The notes: generated from the letters alone by a model not told the origin. A stretch of DNA of 64,000 bases from Pseudoxanthobacter soli DSM 19599 (GCF_900148505.1 NZ_FRXO01000003.1:310001-374000), one strand, 5' to 3'; shown: positions 10,094 through 19,801, counted from the stretch's first letter. Program-made: numbers and translations.

Positions 10094-10528
10094 TGACCCC
10101 TCCAAACGGGAACAGAACACGAAACTCATAGCCGGAAGCTCCCCCAAAAACCCGGAGCGGTCCACCGCCGGCAGCGTCCGCCTTGATAGAGCCAACGACC
10201 ATTGATTGGAACCGCGCTGCCGTCAACTCGCCACATCGCGACCAAATTTCGCCAGCCCGGCGAATTCCGGCGCCGTGGCGGCGGCGACGCGTGTGGGAGC
10301 CCGCATTGAAAGCGTCGCAAACCTTCGGCACAGTCTGAAGACAATCATTCGAGCGGGGCCACGCCTCGTCACGCGGCTTCGATTTCGGTCCCTGCCGATG
10401 CGGCACAGCCAAGCCAGCCCATTGCGCGCCCCCCTTCGCCCGCAGCAAGCCGTTCCGTCGCGGGGAACGCAGGCCGCGGTCTCCGCCCTACGGTCATTCA
10501 AGGGGATTGCTCCAGGAAGGCCGGACCG
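10094..10528. other. 435-bp divergent intergenic region
   Basis: This region must hold the promoters of the RND operon (minus) and of the nuclease-like gene (plus). I see no convincing -35/-10 pair or operator palindrome. Confidence 0.5.
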
Positions 10529-11452
10529 ATGACCGTATTCTCCACCAAATCCACCTTCGCCGGGCGTTCGACGGACGGGGTTTCGGTGGGTAGGACCATC
10601 CTCCCGGCCGGCTGGGCCTTGCTGGTGTTGCCGGTCGCGGTCCTGGCCGTTCCGATTTCCGCCCGCGCCGCCGAGCCCGCGCCATGCGCCCCAGCGGCGT
10701 TTGCGGCGAAGGTGTCCTCCGCGGTTTCGCCGACCGAACTCATGCTCGAGGACGGGCGCACGCTGCGTCTTGCCGGCGTCGCCCTGCCCTCTCTCCCGCC
10801 CGCGGCCACGGAAAGGGCGCGGCAGGCGCTGGACGCCGCTGCCGCCGGCCGCGCCGCCCGCATCACGCCGGTGGCGAGTGCGGATCGCTGGGGCCGCATC
10901 GCTGCCCACATCTCTCTCGACGGCGCGGCGGATCGCGGCGGAATTCCCGGTGCCGCCGGCGAGCCGGGAGGACACGACCTCGCATCCGCCCTTGTTTCCG
11001 ATGGCATCCTGATCGCCTTTCCGGAAGCGGCGACGGTGCCATGCGATGGGGGCACGGGACACCGCATTGCCTCCGCCGAAGGCCCGGCGCGCGAGGCCCG
11101 CCGCGGCATCTGGAGCCCGGCGGCGCGGATGGTGCGCGACGCCGGCGATCCGACCCTGCCTTCGGCGGCGGGCCGCCTCACCCTTGTCGAGGGGCTGGTT
11201 CAGTCGGTCGGACACGCGGGCCGGACCTATTTCCTCAATTTCGGCGCACGATGGAGCCTTGATTTCACCGTGACGATCACCGAAAGCGATCTTGAGGGCC
11301 ACCGCGCGGAAGGCATCGATGTCGCCGGTCTCGCCGGCACGCGGGTCCGGGTGCGCGGCTGGATCGAGGATGACGGCGGCGCCCTGATCGCGCGCGCGTC
11401 GCCGGGCACGATCGAACGCGCGGAGGCGGCGGCGGATGTCCCATCCCCCTGA
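10529..11452 (+). CDS. thermonuclease-like (SNase fold) exported protein
   Basis: A 307-residue protein with an N-terminal hydrophobic signal (AGWALLVLPVAVLAVPISARAAEP, about residues 28-52). An SNase-like OB-fold domain follows: MLEDGRTLRLAGVALP, then ADRWGRIAAHISL, and a C-terminal segment (EGLVQSVGHAGRTYFLNFG...DFTVTI). The charged catalytic pattern of staphylococcal nuclease (R..D..E) is not clearly conserved, so nuclease activity is uncertain. ATG 10529 has AGGAAGG about 10 nt upstream. It stands divergent from the RND operon and upstream of the M48 protease. Confidence 0.85.
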   Translation: MTVFSTKSTFAGRSTDGVSVGRTILPAGWALLVLPVAVLAVPISARAAEPAPCAPAAFAAKVSSAVSPTELMLEDGRTLRLAGVALPSLPPAATERARQALDAAAAGRAARITPVASADRWGRIAAHISLDGAADRGGIPGAAGEPGGHDLASALVSDGILIAFPEAATVPCDGGTGHRIASAEGPAREARRGIWSPAARMVRDAGDPTLPSAAGRLTLVEGLVQSVGHAGRTYFLNFGARWSLDFTVTITESDLEGHRAEGIDVAGLAGTRVRVRGWIEDDGGALIARASPGTIERAEAAADVPSP

Positions 11453-11696
11453 ACACGCATGGGTTCCGCTTTCGGTTCAATCGCTTGTGGCCCGAGGCGC
11501 AAGGGCGGTCTAGAGTTGGACGGAAGCGAATCGAAGCGACGGCGCAAGCCGATGCAGGCGCATCGGACCGGGGTGACACGGCGGGCCGGAACTATGACGG
11601 CCCGGACGTGGTGGTCCGAGGCCCGACGTGATGAAACGGGTTGAACCTCTGCGCGGGTTGGCGCGTTAGGGTGGCCGGAGCTTGGCGAACCGAATT

Positions 11697-13241
11697 ATGA
11701 CGGGCCGGGGTATGGCGAGGCTGAATGCGGCGTGCCGGGTCGCCGATCGCGAGCGGTCGGCGACGGAGGAACAGCCGCGCGCGAACCGGCGCGTGCCTGC
11801 GGCCGCGTCGATGCTTCCGCTCGTCCTGCTACTGCTTGCGGGCTGCACACTCACCGCGCCGGAGCCGCCGACCATCAGCGTCGCGGCGCCCGCGGCATCG
11901 CGCACCATCGTTTCTCCGGAGAGTTCGGTCGGCGCGCGCGAGCATCCGCGCATCCTGGCAGCCTATGGCGGCGTCTATTCCGACCCCAAGGTCGAGGCGG
12001 CGGTCGCGCGGGTTGTCGGGCGCCTCGTGGCGGCCTCGGACGATCCGACCCGGACTTATCGGGTCACCATCCTCAATTCACCGACCGTCAACGCCTTCGC
12101 GCTGCCGGGCGGCTATGTCTATGTCACGCGCGGTCTTCTGGCGCTCGCCGAGGATTCGTCCGAGGTCGCCGCCGTGCTGGCCCACGAGATGGGCCACATC
12201 ACCGCCCAGCACGCCTTCGCGCGCCAGCAGCGCGCCGAAGCCGCGGCGGTCGTCAGCCGCGTCGCGGATGCGGTGCGCGATTCCACCGCGGCGAAGTCGG
12301 CGGTCGCGACCGCCCAGCTTTCGCTGGCGCGGTTCAGCCAGGCCCAGGAACTGGAGGCCGATTCCATCGGCGTCAGGACGCTGGCACGCGCCGGCTACGA
12401 TCCCTTCGCCGCCGCGCGCTTCCTGACCGCGATGGGCAAGTTCTCCGCGCTCAACGCCTCCCGCCAGTCGGCGGGCAGCAACCGGCCGGACTTCCTGTCG
12501 TCCCACCCGGCGACGCCGGAGCGCATCGAGCTTGCCACCCGCGAGGCGCGCCAGTTCGCCGGCACCGATGTGGGCGAGCAGGACCGCGACGCCTACCTGC
12601 GCGATCTCGACGGCATGCTCTATGGCGACGATCCCCGCGAGGGCTTCGTGCGCGGCACCTCGTTCCAGCACAGCGTGCTCGGCATCGCCTTCACGGTGCC
12701 GCAGGGCTTCACCCTCGACAACACGCCGCGTGCGGTGCTGGCGAGCGACGGCGGCCGCATCGCGATGCGTTTCGACGGCATCGACGTGTCGGGCTCGATG
12801 TCGCTGCCGGATTATCTGCGCTCGGGCTGGGTCAAGGGGCTGATCGAGGACAGCATCCGCACCACCAACATGAACGGCCTGCCGACCGCGACCGCGGCCG
12901 CGATCTCCGACGGCTGGTCGTTCCGCATCGCGCTCGTGCGCACGCCAACCCGCACCTATCGCTTCATCTTCGCCACCGCCAGCCCGTCGCCCGACTTCGA
13001 GCGGGCGTTCTCCGACACGCTGGCAAGCTTCCACGAGCTGACGGCCGAGGAGAGGGCCACGCTGAAGCCGCTGCGCATCCGCGTCATCCGCACCGGTCCC
13101 ACCGACACCATCGACACGCTGGCCATGCGCATGAAGGGCTCGACCGGCGCCTATGCCCGCGATCTGTTCACGGTGCTGAACCAGATCGATCCCGCCGTCC
13201 AGATTCCGCCCGGAACGCTTGTCAAGATCGTCGGCGACTGA
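11697..13241 (+). CDS. M48-family zinc metalloprotease lipoprotein (BepA/LoiP-like)
   Basis: Envelope protease probably involved in outer-membrane protein quality control. A signal peptide with lipobox LAGC (segment PLVLLLLAGC) predicts a lipoprotein. The zinc site is HEMGH at residues 163-167, with Glu220 in QELEADSIG as third ligand. The C-terminal region (about 460-514) resembles a LysM-like or TPR-associated module (IDTLAMRMKGSTGAYARDLFTVLN). The start is uncertain: TTG 11682, ATG 11697 and ATG 11712 are in frame, and a shorter form from ATG 11811 would leave a minimal signal peptide. GGAG at 11677-11680 is too close to 11682 and far from 11697, so it does not decide the start. Confidence 0.93.
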   Translation: MTGRGMARLNAACRVADRERSATEEQPRANRRVPAAASMLPLVLLLLAGCTLTAPEPPTISVAAPAASRTIVSPESSVGAREHPRILAAYGGVYSDPKVEAAVARVVGRLVAASDDPTRTYRVTILNSPTVNAFALPGGYVYVTRGLLALAEDSSEVAAVLAHEMGHITAQHAFARQQRAEAAAVVSRVADAVRDSTAAKSAVATAQLSLARFSQAQELEADSIGVRTLARAGYDPFAAARFLTAMGKFSALNASRQSAGSNRPDFLSSHPATPERIELATREARQFAGTDVGEQDRDAYLRDLDGMLYGDDPREGFVRGTSFQHSVLGIAFTVPQGFTLDNTPRAVLASDGGRIAMRFDGIDVSGSMSLPDYLRSGWVKGLIEDSIRTTNMNGLPTATAAAISDGWSFRIALVRTPTRTYRFIFATASPSPDFERAFSDTLASFHELTAEERATLKPLRIRVIRTGPTDTIDTLAMRMKGSTGAYARDLFTVLNQIDPAVQIPPGTLVKIVGD

Positions 13242-13329
13242 GCGGGGTCCCCCGCGACCGGAGCGGCTCGCCGCACCGCGACCCCCGACCTTCTGCCGGC
13301 GCGAGAGCGCCCCTCCGACGAGCCCGCCG

Positions 13330-14082
13330 ATGCCGACCGCCTTCCGTCACGCCCTTTATTATGCCCCGCGCCCGGCAAGCCTGCTGGCACGGCTCGGCGC
13401 GCGGTGGCTCGGCCGCGATGCGGTGACGGGGGCCGAGACGGAACAGCCGGCGGTCGGGGGAATCGGCCCTGAGGATTTCGCCGCCCTGACACGAGGCGCG
13501 CGGCGCTACGGCTTCCACGGCACGCTGAAGGCGCCGATCGCGCTCGCCGACGGCACCGACGAGGCCGCGCTCGATTCCGCCCTCGACGCGTTCGCCGCCA
13601 CGCGCGCGCCGGCGGTGATCGCCGGCCTGCGCCTCGGCCGGCTCGGCGCCTTCCTCGCGCTCGTGCCCGATGCACCATCGCCCGAACTCGAGCGCCTCGC
13701 CGCCGATCTCGTGCGCGCGTTCGACCATTTCCGCAGGCCGCCGGACGAAGCCGAGCTCGGCCGCCGCCGCAGGGCCGGGCTTTCGCCGCGACAGGAAGAA
13801 CTGCTCGCCGCCTTCGGCTATCCCTACGTCCTGGAACAGTTCCGCTTCCACATGACGCTGACCGACGCCCTCGACGCGGACACGCTCGATGCCGCCGAGA
13901 ACGCCGCCCGCACCTTCTTCGCCCCGGTGCTCGGCCGCCCGGTGACGGTCGACGCCATCGCCCATTTCGTCGAGCCGGAGGGCGGCGGGCCGTTCCTGGT
14001 GCGCCGGTTCGTGCCGCTCGGCGGCCCTCTGGCCGCCCGTCGCCAGGGCACGGAGCCGGGCCGTTTCGGAGATGAGCGCTGA
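13330..14082 (+). CDS. DUF1045 family protein, putative 2H phosphoesterase of phosphonate metabolism
   Basis: 250 residues, starting MPTAFRHALYYAPRPASLL. Two H-x-T motifs, HGTL (63-66) and HMTL (174-177), match the 2H phosphoesterase fold. DUF1045 members are usually found in C-P lyase clusters. The stop overlaps the phnM start by one base (TGATG), so translation is probably coupled and the product works with PhnM, perhaps on a cyclic ribose phosphate. The exact substrate is unproven. In-frame sequence upstream of 13330 lacks conservation. Confidence 0.9.
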   Translation: MPTAFRHALYYAPRPASLLARLGARWLGRDAVTGAETEQPAVGGIGPEDFAALTRGARRYGFHGTLKAPIALADGTDEAALDSALDAFAATRAPAVIAGLRLGRLGAFLALVPDAPSPELERLAADLVRAFDHFRRPPDEAELGRRRRAGLSPRQEELLAAFGYPYVLEQFRFHMTLTDALDADTLDAAENAARTFFAPVLGRPVTVDAIAHFVEPEGGGPFLVRRFVPLGGPLAARRQGTEPGRFGDER

Positions 14083-15230
14083 TGGGCCGCGATCTCGTTC
14101 TCGCCAATGCCCGTCTGGTGCTGGCTGACCGCGTGGTGACGGGATCGCTCGCCGTGCGGGACGGGCGGATCGCCGCCGTCGACGACGGCCTCAGCACGGG
14201 CGGAGGCATCGAGGATCTGGAAGGCGATTTCCTGCTGCCGGGCCTCGTCGAGCTTCACACCGACCATCTGGAAAGCCATTTCGCCCCGAGGCCCGGGGTG
14301 CGCTGGAACCCGATCGCCGCCGTGCAGGCGCACGATGCCCAGATCGCGGGCTCCGGTATCACCACGGTGTTCGACGCGCTGCGCGTCGGTTCGGACCCGG
14401 ACGCGGAGGATGCCGGCCGGGAAACCCGGGTGCTGGTCGATGCCCTGAACGAGGCGCGGGCCGAGGACCGGCTGAGGGCCGATCATTTCCTGCACCTGCG
14501 CTGCGAGGTCCCCGCCGCGGTGGTGGTGCAGGAGGCCGAGCCGCTGTTCGCGCTCGGAGCGGTGCGGCTGGCCTCGCTGATGGACCACACGCCCGGCCAG
14601 CGCCAGTTCGTCGACCTCGCGCAATACCGCCGCTACTACCAGGCCAAGGCCGGGTTCGGCGAGGCGGAGATGGACGCCTATGTCGCCTATCGGCAGGGCG
14701 TCGGCATCGAGCGGGCGTCGATCAACCGGCCGAAGCTGGTCGCACTCGCCCATGCCGCCGGCGCGATCCTGGCGAGCCACGACGATGCGACCGCCGCGCA
14801 CGTCGCGGAGGCCGTGGCCGAGGGCGTTTCGATCGCCGAGTTCCCGACCACGGTGGAGGCGGCCTCTGCCGCCCGCGCCGCCGGCCTGAAAGTGCTGATG
14901 GGGGCGCCGAACGTGGTGCGTGGCGGCTCGCATTCCGGCAATGCGGCGGCCTCCGATCTTGCCGAACGTGGCCTCTTGGACGTGCTGTCGTCCGATTATG
15001 TGCCGCTGAGCCTGATCCACGCCGCCTTCGTGCTGCCGGAGCGCGTGAGCGGCCTCGATCTGCCTGCAGCGGTCGCCTTCGTTACCCGCAATCCCGCCGC
15101 CGCCGTCGGCCTCCACGACCGTGGTGCCCTCGCCCCCGGCCTGCGTGCGGACCTGGTGCGCGTCTCCCACCGCCCCGGCCACGTTCCCATCGTGCGCGCG
15201 GTCTGGCGGGAAGGCCGCCGCGTCGCCTGA
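14082..15230 (+). CDS. phnM: alpha-D-ribose 1-methylphosphonate 5-triphosphate diphosphatase
   Basis: A 382-residue amidohydrolase-fold enzyme that removes pyrophosphate from the 5-triphosphate intermediate of the C-P lyase pathway. The metal-binding motif HTDH is at 59-62, followed by LESHFAPRPGVRWNP, which is typical of PhnM. ILASHDDATAAHV and FPTTVEAA are further conserved blocks. It is translationally coupled to the DUF1045 gene. The other C-P lyase genes (phnGHIJKL) are not in this window, so the pair must cooperate with a distant cluster or have a salvage role. Confidence 0.95.
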   Translation: MGRDLVLANARLVLADRVVTGSLAVRDGRIAAVDDGLSTGGGIEDLEGDFLLPGLVELHTDHLESHFAPRPGVRWNPIAAVQAHDAQIAGSGITTVFDALRVGSDPDAEDAGRETRVLVDALNEARAEDRLRADHFLHLRCEVPAAVVVQEAEPLFALGAVRLASLMDHTPGQRQFVDLAQYRRYYQAKAGFGEAEMDAYVAYRQGVGIERASINRPKLVALAHAAGAILASHDDATAAHVAEAVAEGVSIAEFPTTVEAASAARAAGLKVLMGAPNVVRGGSHSGNAAASDLAERGLLDVLSSDYVPLSLIHAAFVLPERVSGLDLPAAVAFVTRNPAAAVGLHDRGALAPGLRADLVRVSHRPGHVPIVRAVWREGRRVA

Positions 15231-15263
15231 ATCTGAGCCCCATCCATCCACCGGAGCATACCC

Positions 15264-15623
15264 ATGACCGAGGCCGCAGTGCCGCTCGCTACCATTGGCT
15301 TCGACGATTTCCTTAAGGTCGACATCCGGGTCGGCACCGTCGTTGCCGCGCTGCCCTATCCGGAAGCGCGCAAGCCCGCCATCAAGCTCGAGATCGATCT
15401 CGGGCCGGAGATCGGCATCAAGCGCTCGTCCGCTCAAATCACCGTGCACTACACCCCGGAGAGCCTGATCGGCCGCAAGGTGCTCTGCGTCGTCAACTTT
15501 CCGCCGCGCCAGATCGGCAAGTTCCTCTCCGAGGTTCTGACCCTCGGCGTCCCCGACGACGATGGCGCTGTGGTGCTCGTCCGTCCTGATCTCGACGCAC
15601 CGGACGGCAGCCGCCTTTTCTGA
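15264..15623 (+). CDS. csaA: CsaA-type tRNA-binding protein
   Basis: 119 residues forming one tRNA-binding OB fold: [30 protein letters not shown], then [10 protein letters not shown] and [18 protein letters not shown]. This matches CsaA, a dimeric protein with proposed chaperone and tRNA-binding activity. GGAG lies about 9 nt before ATG 15264. It sits between phnM and the glycosidase gene on the same strand. Confidence 0.93.
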   Translation: MTEAAVPLATIGFDDFLKVDIRVGTVVAALPYPEARKPAIKLEIDLGPEIGIKRSSAQITVHYTPESLIGRKVLCVVNFPPRQIGKFLSEVLTLGVPDDDGAVVLVRPDLDAPDGSRLF

Positions 15624-15649
15624 CGACCCGTTCCTTCCGGGAGAAGCCA

Positions 15650-16957
15650 TTGCCCCGCTTTCCACGCCGCCGCCGGCCGCAGCTGCCGTTGTGCCGTGAC
15701 GCCCCGCGCACGATCGGGACCGTTGCAGCCTTGGCCGCGGCCCTTGCCGCGACCCTTGCCGCGACCTTTGCCGCCACCCCGTCGTTCGCCGGCGAGGTCG
15801 CGGTCTCCGGGGATCGGATCCTGGTCGACGGCAAGCCGTTCGTGGTCCACGGCGCGGCCGGATGGGAACGGCTCGACGTGTTGAAGGGGTTGGGCGCCAA
15901 CGCCGTCCGCACCTATGGCGACCTGGGCAACGAGATCCTCGATCCGGCGGAAAAGCTCGGCCTGAAGGTCGCCCTCGGCTTCTGGCTGGAGCCGCCGCGC
16001 CGCGGCTTCGACTACGCCAACCGCGCGGCGGTGGAGGAGCAGCTTGCACGGCTCGAAGCCTTCGTCCGCGCCCACAAGGACCATCCCGCCCTGCTGATGT
16101 GGGGCATCGGCAACGAGGTGGAGGCCGAGGCGCCCGACCCCGATCTCGTCTATGCCGCCATCGGCGAGGCAGCGCGGCGCACCAAGGCCATCGATCCCGA
16201 CCACCCGACGATGGCAGTGCTGGCCGAGACCGGCGAGGACAAGGTGAGCCGGCTGATGAAGTTCGCGCCCGATATCGACGTGCTCGGACTGAATTCCTAC
16301 GGCGAGGCGCTGCCGAGCGTGATCGGGCGGGCGCGCGCGCAGGGCTGGACGGGACCGATCATGGTGACCGAACTCGGCGTGATCGGCCAGTGGGACGCGC
16401 CGAAGACGGCGTGGGGCGCCGCCGTCGAGCCGACCAGCACCGCGAAGGCGGACCTGCTTGCCCGCTATCTCGGCGCGCTGGAAGCCGGCGGGGCCGGCGA
16501 GTTCGTGTTCTTCTGGGGCCAGAAGCAGGAGGTGACGCCCACCTGGCACGGCCTGATCACGCCGACCGGGGAGTGGACCGGGACGGCCGAGGCGATGGCC
16601 ACCGCCTGGGGCGGTACCACGCCGGGCGGCGACCGGGCACCGCGCATCGCCCGCCTCGCCTGGCGTGATGGTGATCACTGGCCCGCCTCCGGCGAAGGCG
16701 TGGCCGTGCTCGAAACCTCCGATCCGGACGGCGATCCCCTCACCGTCGAATGGACGGTGATGGAGGAAAGCCGCGACCTGAAAACCGGAGGCGATGCCGA
16801 GAGCGTGCCGCCCAGCCATGCCGTGGCGCTCAAGGTGGCCGGCCAGGACGGCGCCACCGTGACGGGGCTCGCCCCCGGACACTACCGCCTGTTCGTGACC
16901 GTCCGCGACGGCCGCGGCGCCGCCGCGACCGGAAACCTGCCGTTCGCGGTGCAGTAG
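15650..16957 (+). CDS. secreted glycoside hydrolase-like protein with TIM-barrel core (GH2/GH5-like clan)
   Basis: A 435-residue exported enzyme. TTG 15650 is taken as start because GGGAG lies about 7 nt upstream. The signal peptide (MPRFPRRRR... to PSFAG) has a hydrophobic core made of repeats. The barrel carries the probable acid/base Glu in LLMWGIGNEVE and the nucleophile Glu in IMVTELGVIG, the usual strand 4 and strand 7 positions of clan A glycosidases. The C-terminal 110 residues look like a beta-sandwich (DPDGDPLTVEWTV). This suggests cleavage of a glucan in the periplasm or outside the cell; the substrate is unknown. Confidence 0.87.
   Translation: MPRFPRRRRPQLPLCRDAPRTIGTVAALAAALAATLAATFAATPSFAGEVAVSGDRILVDGKPFVVHGAAGWERLDVLKGLGANAVRTYGDLGNEILDPAEKLGLKVALGFWLEPPRRGFDYANRAAVEEQLARLEAFVRAHKDHPALLMWGIGNEVEAEAPDPDLVYAAIGEAARRTKAIDPDHPTMAVLAETGEDKVSRLMKFAPDIDVLGLNSYGEALPSVIGRARAQGWTGPIMVTELGVIGQWDAPKTAWGAAVEPTSTAKADLLARYLGALEAGGAGEFVFFWGQKQEVTPTWHGLITPTGEWTGTAEAMATAWGGTTPGGDRAPRIARLAWRDGDHWPASGEGVAVLETSDPDGDPLTVEWTVMEESRDLKTGGDAESVPPSHAVALKVAGQDGATVTGLAPGHYRLFVTVRDGRGAAATGNLPFAVQ
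15731..15778 (+). repeat. four tandem 12-bp units in the signal-peptide coding region
   Basis: Units at 15731-15742, 15743-15754, 15755-15766 and 15767-15778. The middle two are identical (CTTGCCGCGACC). They encode an Ala/Leu/Thr repeat that forms the hydrophobic core of the glycosidase signal peptide. Slippage would change its length by four residues without a frameshift. Confidence 0.85.
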
Positions 16958-17184
16958 CCCCGTCGGCCTGCCTGTCGGACTGCGGCTTGGCCGGAGGCCG
17001 CCGATATCGTCCCGTCTGGACGTGGGGGCGCGGGTCGCTCCCACGGTGCCGTCACCGCTGCCGGCGAACGGCTGCGGCATGGCGCAGCTTGATCTTTACC
17101 CCGATCGGGCGTTCTTCATCCCCGGCGCTGCCTGATCGGCCGCCGGTTCCGCCCTCCCCTCCGGCCCGCCAGTCCCGATACGCG

Positions 17185-17976
17185 ATGCTCGACGATCCCT
17201 GGTTCTACGCCATCGCCGTGCCGACGGTGATCCTGATCGGCATCTCGAAGGGCGGCGTCGCCGGCGGGCTGGGGATGCTCGGCGTGCCGCTGCTCTCGTT
17301 GCGCATTCCGCCGCTCGAGGCGGCCGCGGTGCTGCTGCCGCTGCTGATCGTGATGGATATCCACGGCGTCTGGGAATATCGCCGCGATTTCGACCGCCGG
17401 AACATCCTGCAGATGGTGCCGGGCGCCGTGGTCGGCACGGTGATCGCCGCGGCCACCGCCCATATCGTCACCGACGATCAGGTGAAGCTGATGGTCGGCC
17501 TGATCTCGGTGGTGTTCACGCTGAACGCCTGGTTTTCCATCGTCGGGCGGTTCGTGAGGACGCGGCAGGACAAAGCCCGGGAGCAGGACGGCCTGCGCAC
17601 CGGCCTCGGAGGCGGGCTGTTCTGGGGGGCGATCGCCGGCTACACCAGCTTTCTCGCCCATGCCGGGGCGCCGCCGGTGCAGGTGCACCTGCTGCCGCAG
17701 CGGCTGCCGACACGCACCTATGTGGCGACGACCGTGGTGTTCTTCTTCTTCACCAACGCGATCAAGGTGCCGCCCTACCTGATGCTGGGCACGCTCGACC
17801 GCTCCACGCTGCTGACGTCGCTGGTTCTGGCGCCGCTGGCGCCCATCGGCATGAAGATCGGCTTCTGGACGGTGAAGGCGATTCCGGTGGAGCTGTTCTA
17901 CCGGATTTCCTGGATCTTGGTGTTCATCATCGGCCTGAAGCTGATGCTGGACGGGCTCGGGCTGCGCCTGTTCTGA
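17185..17976 (+). CDS. TSUP (TauE/SafE) family anion exporter
   Basis: 263 residues with about eight hydrophobic helices. The N-terminal block FYAIAVPTVILIGISKGGVAGGLGMLGVPLL is the family signature, and the repeat-half signature is GGGLFWGAIAGYTSFLAHAGAPP. TSUP proteins move sulfite, sulfoacetate or other organic anions across the inner membrane; the substrate here cannot be read. ATG 17185 is chosen because the family alignment begins there; in-frame upstream sequence overlaps the previous gene and is not conserved. The gene is convergent with purK. Confidence 0.93.
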   Translation: MLDDPWFYAIAVPTVILIGISKGGVAGGLGMLGVPLLSLRIPPLEAAAVLLPLLIVMDIHGVWEYRRDFDRRNILQMVPGAVVGTVIAAATAHIVTDDQVKLMVGLISVVFTLNAWFSIVGRFVRTRQDKAREQDGLRTGLGGGLFWGAIAGYTSFLAHAGAPPVQVHLLPQRLPTRTYVATTVVFFFFTNAIKVPPYLMLGTLDRSTLLTSLVLAPLAPIGMKIGFWTVKAIPVELFYRISWILVFIIGLKLMLDGLGLRLF

Positions 17977-18006
17977 GGGGCTTCGCCTGTTGCCGCGAGC
18001 GGCCGC

Positions 18007-19128
18007 TCAGCGCGGCAGCGGGCGGTTGACGTGGCCCATCTTGCGGCCCGGGCGCGCCTCGGCCTTGCCGTAGAGATGAAGCCGCGCGCCCGGCTCGGCA
18101 AGGATGTCCCGCCAGCGGTCGACATCGTCGCCGATCAGGTTCTCCATCTCCACCGGCGCGATCAGCCGCGGACGGCCGAGCGGCCAGCCGGCAACGGCGC
18201 GCACATGCTGCTCGAACTGGCAGACGGTGGCGGCATCCTGGGTCCAGTGACCGGAATTGTGGACGCGCGGCGCGATCTCGTTGGCGACGAGGCGCTCGCC
18301 GTCGGCATCGCGCACAAGGAACAGCTCCACCGCCAGCGTGCCGACATGGTCGAGCGCGTGCGCCACCTTCGCCCCGAGCGCGCGCGCCGCCATCTCCGTT
18401 TCCGGGGCTATCGCCGCCGGCACACGCGTGCGCTTCAGGATGTGATGCTCGTGGCGGTTTTCGGCGACGTCGAAAGTCTCCACGGCGCCGTCGAGGCCGC
18501 GGGCGAGCACGATGGAGCATTCGAGCGCGAACGGCACGAATGCCTCCAGAATGGCCGGCGCCCGCCCGATGACGGCGAACGCCTCTTCCGCATCGAAGCC
18601 CTCGCGGATGATGGTCTGGCCTTTGCCGTCGTAGCCGAGGCGGCGGGTCTTCAAGACGGCCGGCAAGCCGATCTCCCGCGCGGCGGCTTCGAGATCGGCC
18701 GCATTGTCGACGGCTTTGAAGGCGGCGACGGGAATGCCGAGTTCGCTGAGGAAGGTCTTTTCGGCAAGCCGGTCCTGGCAGATGGCGAGCGAGCGCGGCC
18801 CCGGCCGCACCGGAACGAGGCCGGCGAGCACCGCGGCGGTGCGCTCCGGCACGTTCTCGAACTCGTAGGTCACGACATCCACCGCGCCGGCGAATGCGGC
18901 GAGCGCGGCCTCGTCCTCGTAGGCCGCGACGGTGCGCGAGGCCGACACCTCGAAGGCCGGGCTCGCCGGATCCGGGCAATAGACGTGGACGTGGAGGCCG
19001 AGCCGCGCGGCGGCGACGGCGATCATGCGCCCGAGCTGCCCACCGCCGAGGATGCCGATGGTGCCGCCGGGTGCGAGCGCGATGCCGGGGGCGGCCTGCG
19101 GAGACGGAACGGACGCGGACGGGCTCAC
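18007..19128 (-). CDS. purK: N5-carboxyaminoimidazole ribonucleotide synthase
   Basis: A 373-residue ATP-grasp enzyme that carboxylates AIR to N5-CAIR in purine synthesis. The N-terminus GTIGILGGGQLGRMIAVAAARLG is the PurK signature. The ATP-grasp core includes AVLKTRRLGYDGKGQ, and NEIAPRVHNSGHWT is the conserved C-terminal block. It starts with GTG at 19128 with GGAG about 10 nt upstream; no ATG fits the N-terminus. It lies 55 bp downstream of purE on the same strand, forming the usual purEK operon. Confidence 0.97.
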   Translation of the reverse strand: MSPSASVPSPQAAPGIALAPGGTIGILGGGQLGRMIAVAAARLGLHVHVYCPDPASPAFEVSASRTVAAYEDEAALAAFAGAVDVVTYEFENVPERTAAVLAGLVPVRPGPRSLAICQDRLAEKTFLSELGIPVAAFKAVDNAADLEAAAREIGLPAVLKTRRLGYDGKGQTIIREGFDAEEAFAVIGRAPAILEAFVPFALECSIVLARGLDGAVETFDVAENRHEHHILKRTRVPAAIAPETEMAARALGAKVAHALDHVGTLAVELFLVRDADGERLVANEIAPRVHNSGHWTQDAATVCQFEQHVRAVAGWPLGRPRLIAPVEMENLIGDDVDRWRDILAEPGARLHLYGKAEARPGRKMGHVNRPLPR

Positions 19129-19183
19129 GGGGAAGGCTCCTCGGCTGGCATCGGAAAGGCCGGCGGGCGTCAGGGAGATGCGG

Positions 19184-19684
19184 TCAAAGGGCGCCGAAAT
19201 CCGGGCGGGCTTCCACCGCGGCGGTGCGGGCCGCGCGCCAGGCGTCGAGCCTGTTGGCGAGTTCGGGATCGGAGATGGCGAGCACGGCGACGGCGAGCAG
19301 CGCGGCGTTCACCGCGCCCGCCCGGCCGATGGCGAGCGTGCCGACCGGCACGCCGGCGGGCATCTGCACGATCGACAGCAGGCTGTCCTCGCCCGACAGC
19401 GCCTTCGATTCCACCGGCACGCCGAACACCGGCAGCGGCGTCAGCGCCGCGACCATGCCCGGCAGGTGCGCGGCGCCGCCGGCGCCGGCGATGATGATCT
19501 TGAAGCCCTCGTCGCGGGCGGACTTGGCGAACGCGAACATCCGCTCGGGTGTGCGGTGGGCCGACACGACCTGGATGTCGTGCTCGACACCGAGCTCGAT
19601 GAGGGTTTCGGAGGCATGGCGCATCGTCGCCCAGTCGGACGTGGACCCCATGATGATCGCAATCGGCGGCGTCTTTTCAGCCAT
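19184..19684 (-). CDS. purE: N5-carboxyaminoimidazole ribonucleotide mutase
   Basis: A 166-residue class I PurE that moves the carboxyl group of N5-CAIR to C4, giving CAIR. Signature blocks are [23 protein letters not shown] and [17 protein letters not shown], and the active-site His is in SAHRTP. ATG 19684 (MAEKTPP) is preferred over an upstream in-frame GTG at 19708 because the family starts here. First gene of purEK. Confidence 0.97.
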   Translation of the reverse strand: MAEKTPPIAIIMGSTSDWATMRHASETLIELGVEHDIQVVSAHRTPERMFAFAKSARDEGFKIIIAGAGGAAHLPGMVAALTPLPVFGVPVESKALSGEDSLLSIVQMPAGVPVGTLAIGRAGAVNAALLAVAVLAISDPELANRLDAWRAARTAAVEARPDFGAL

Positions 19685-19801
19685 GCCCCTCAAGCCTTTC
19701 GCTCGCACCGCGGCGGATGCGCGGGGAAAGCCGGGCCATTAATGGAAAGCCCTGCCCGAAGCAAGGACGTTCGCCGGGAAATCGCCCGGCGGCGGCCGTG
19801 T

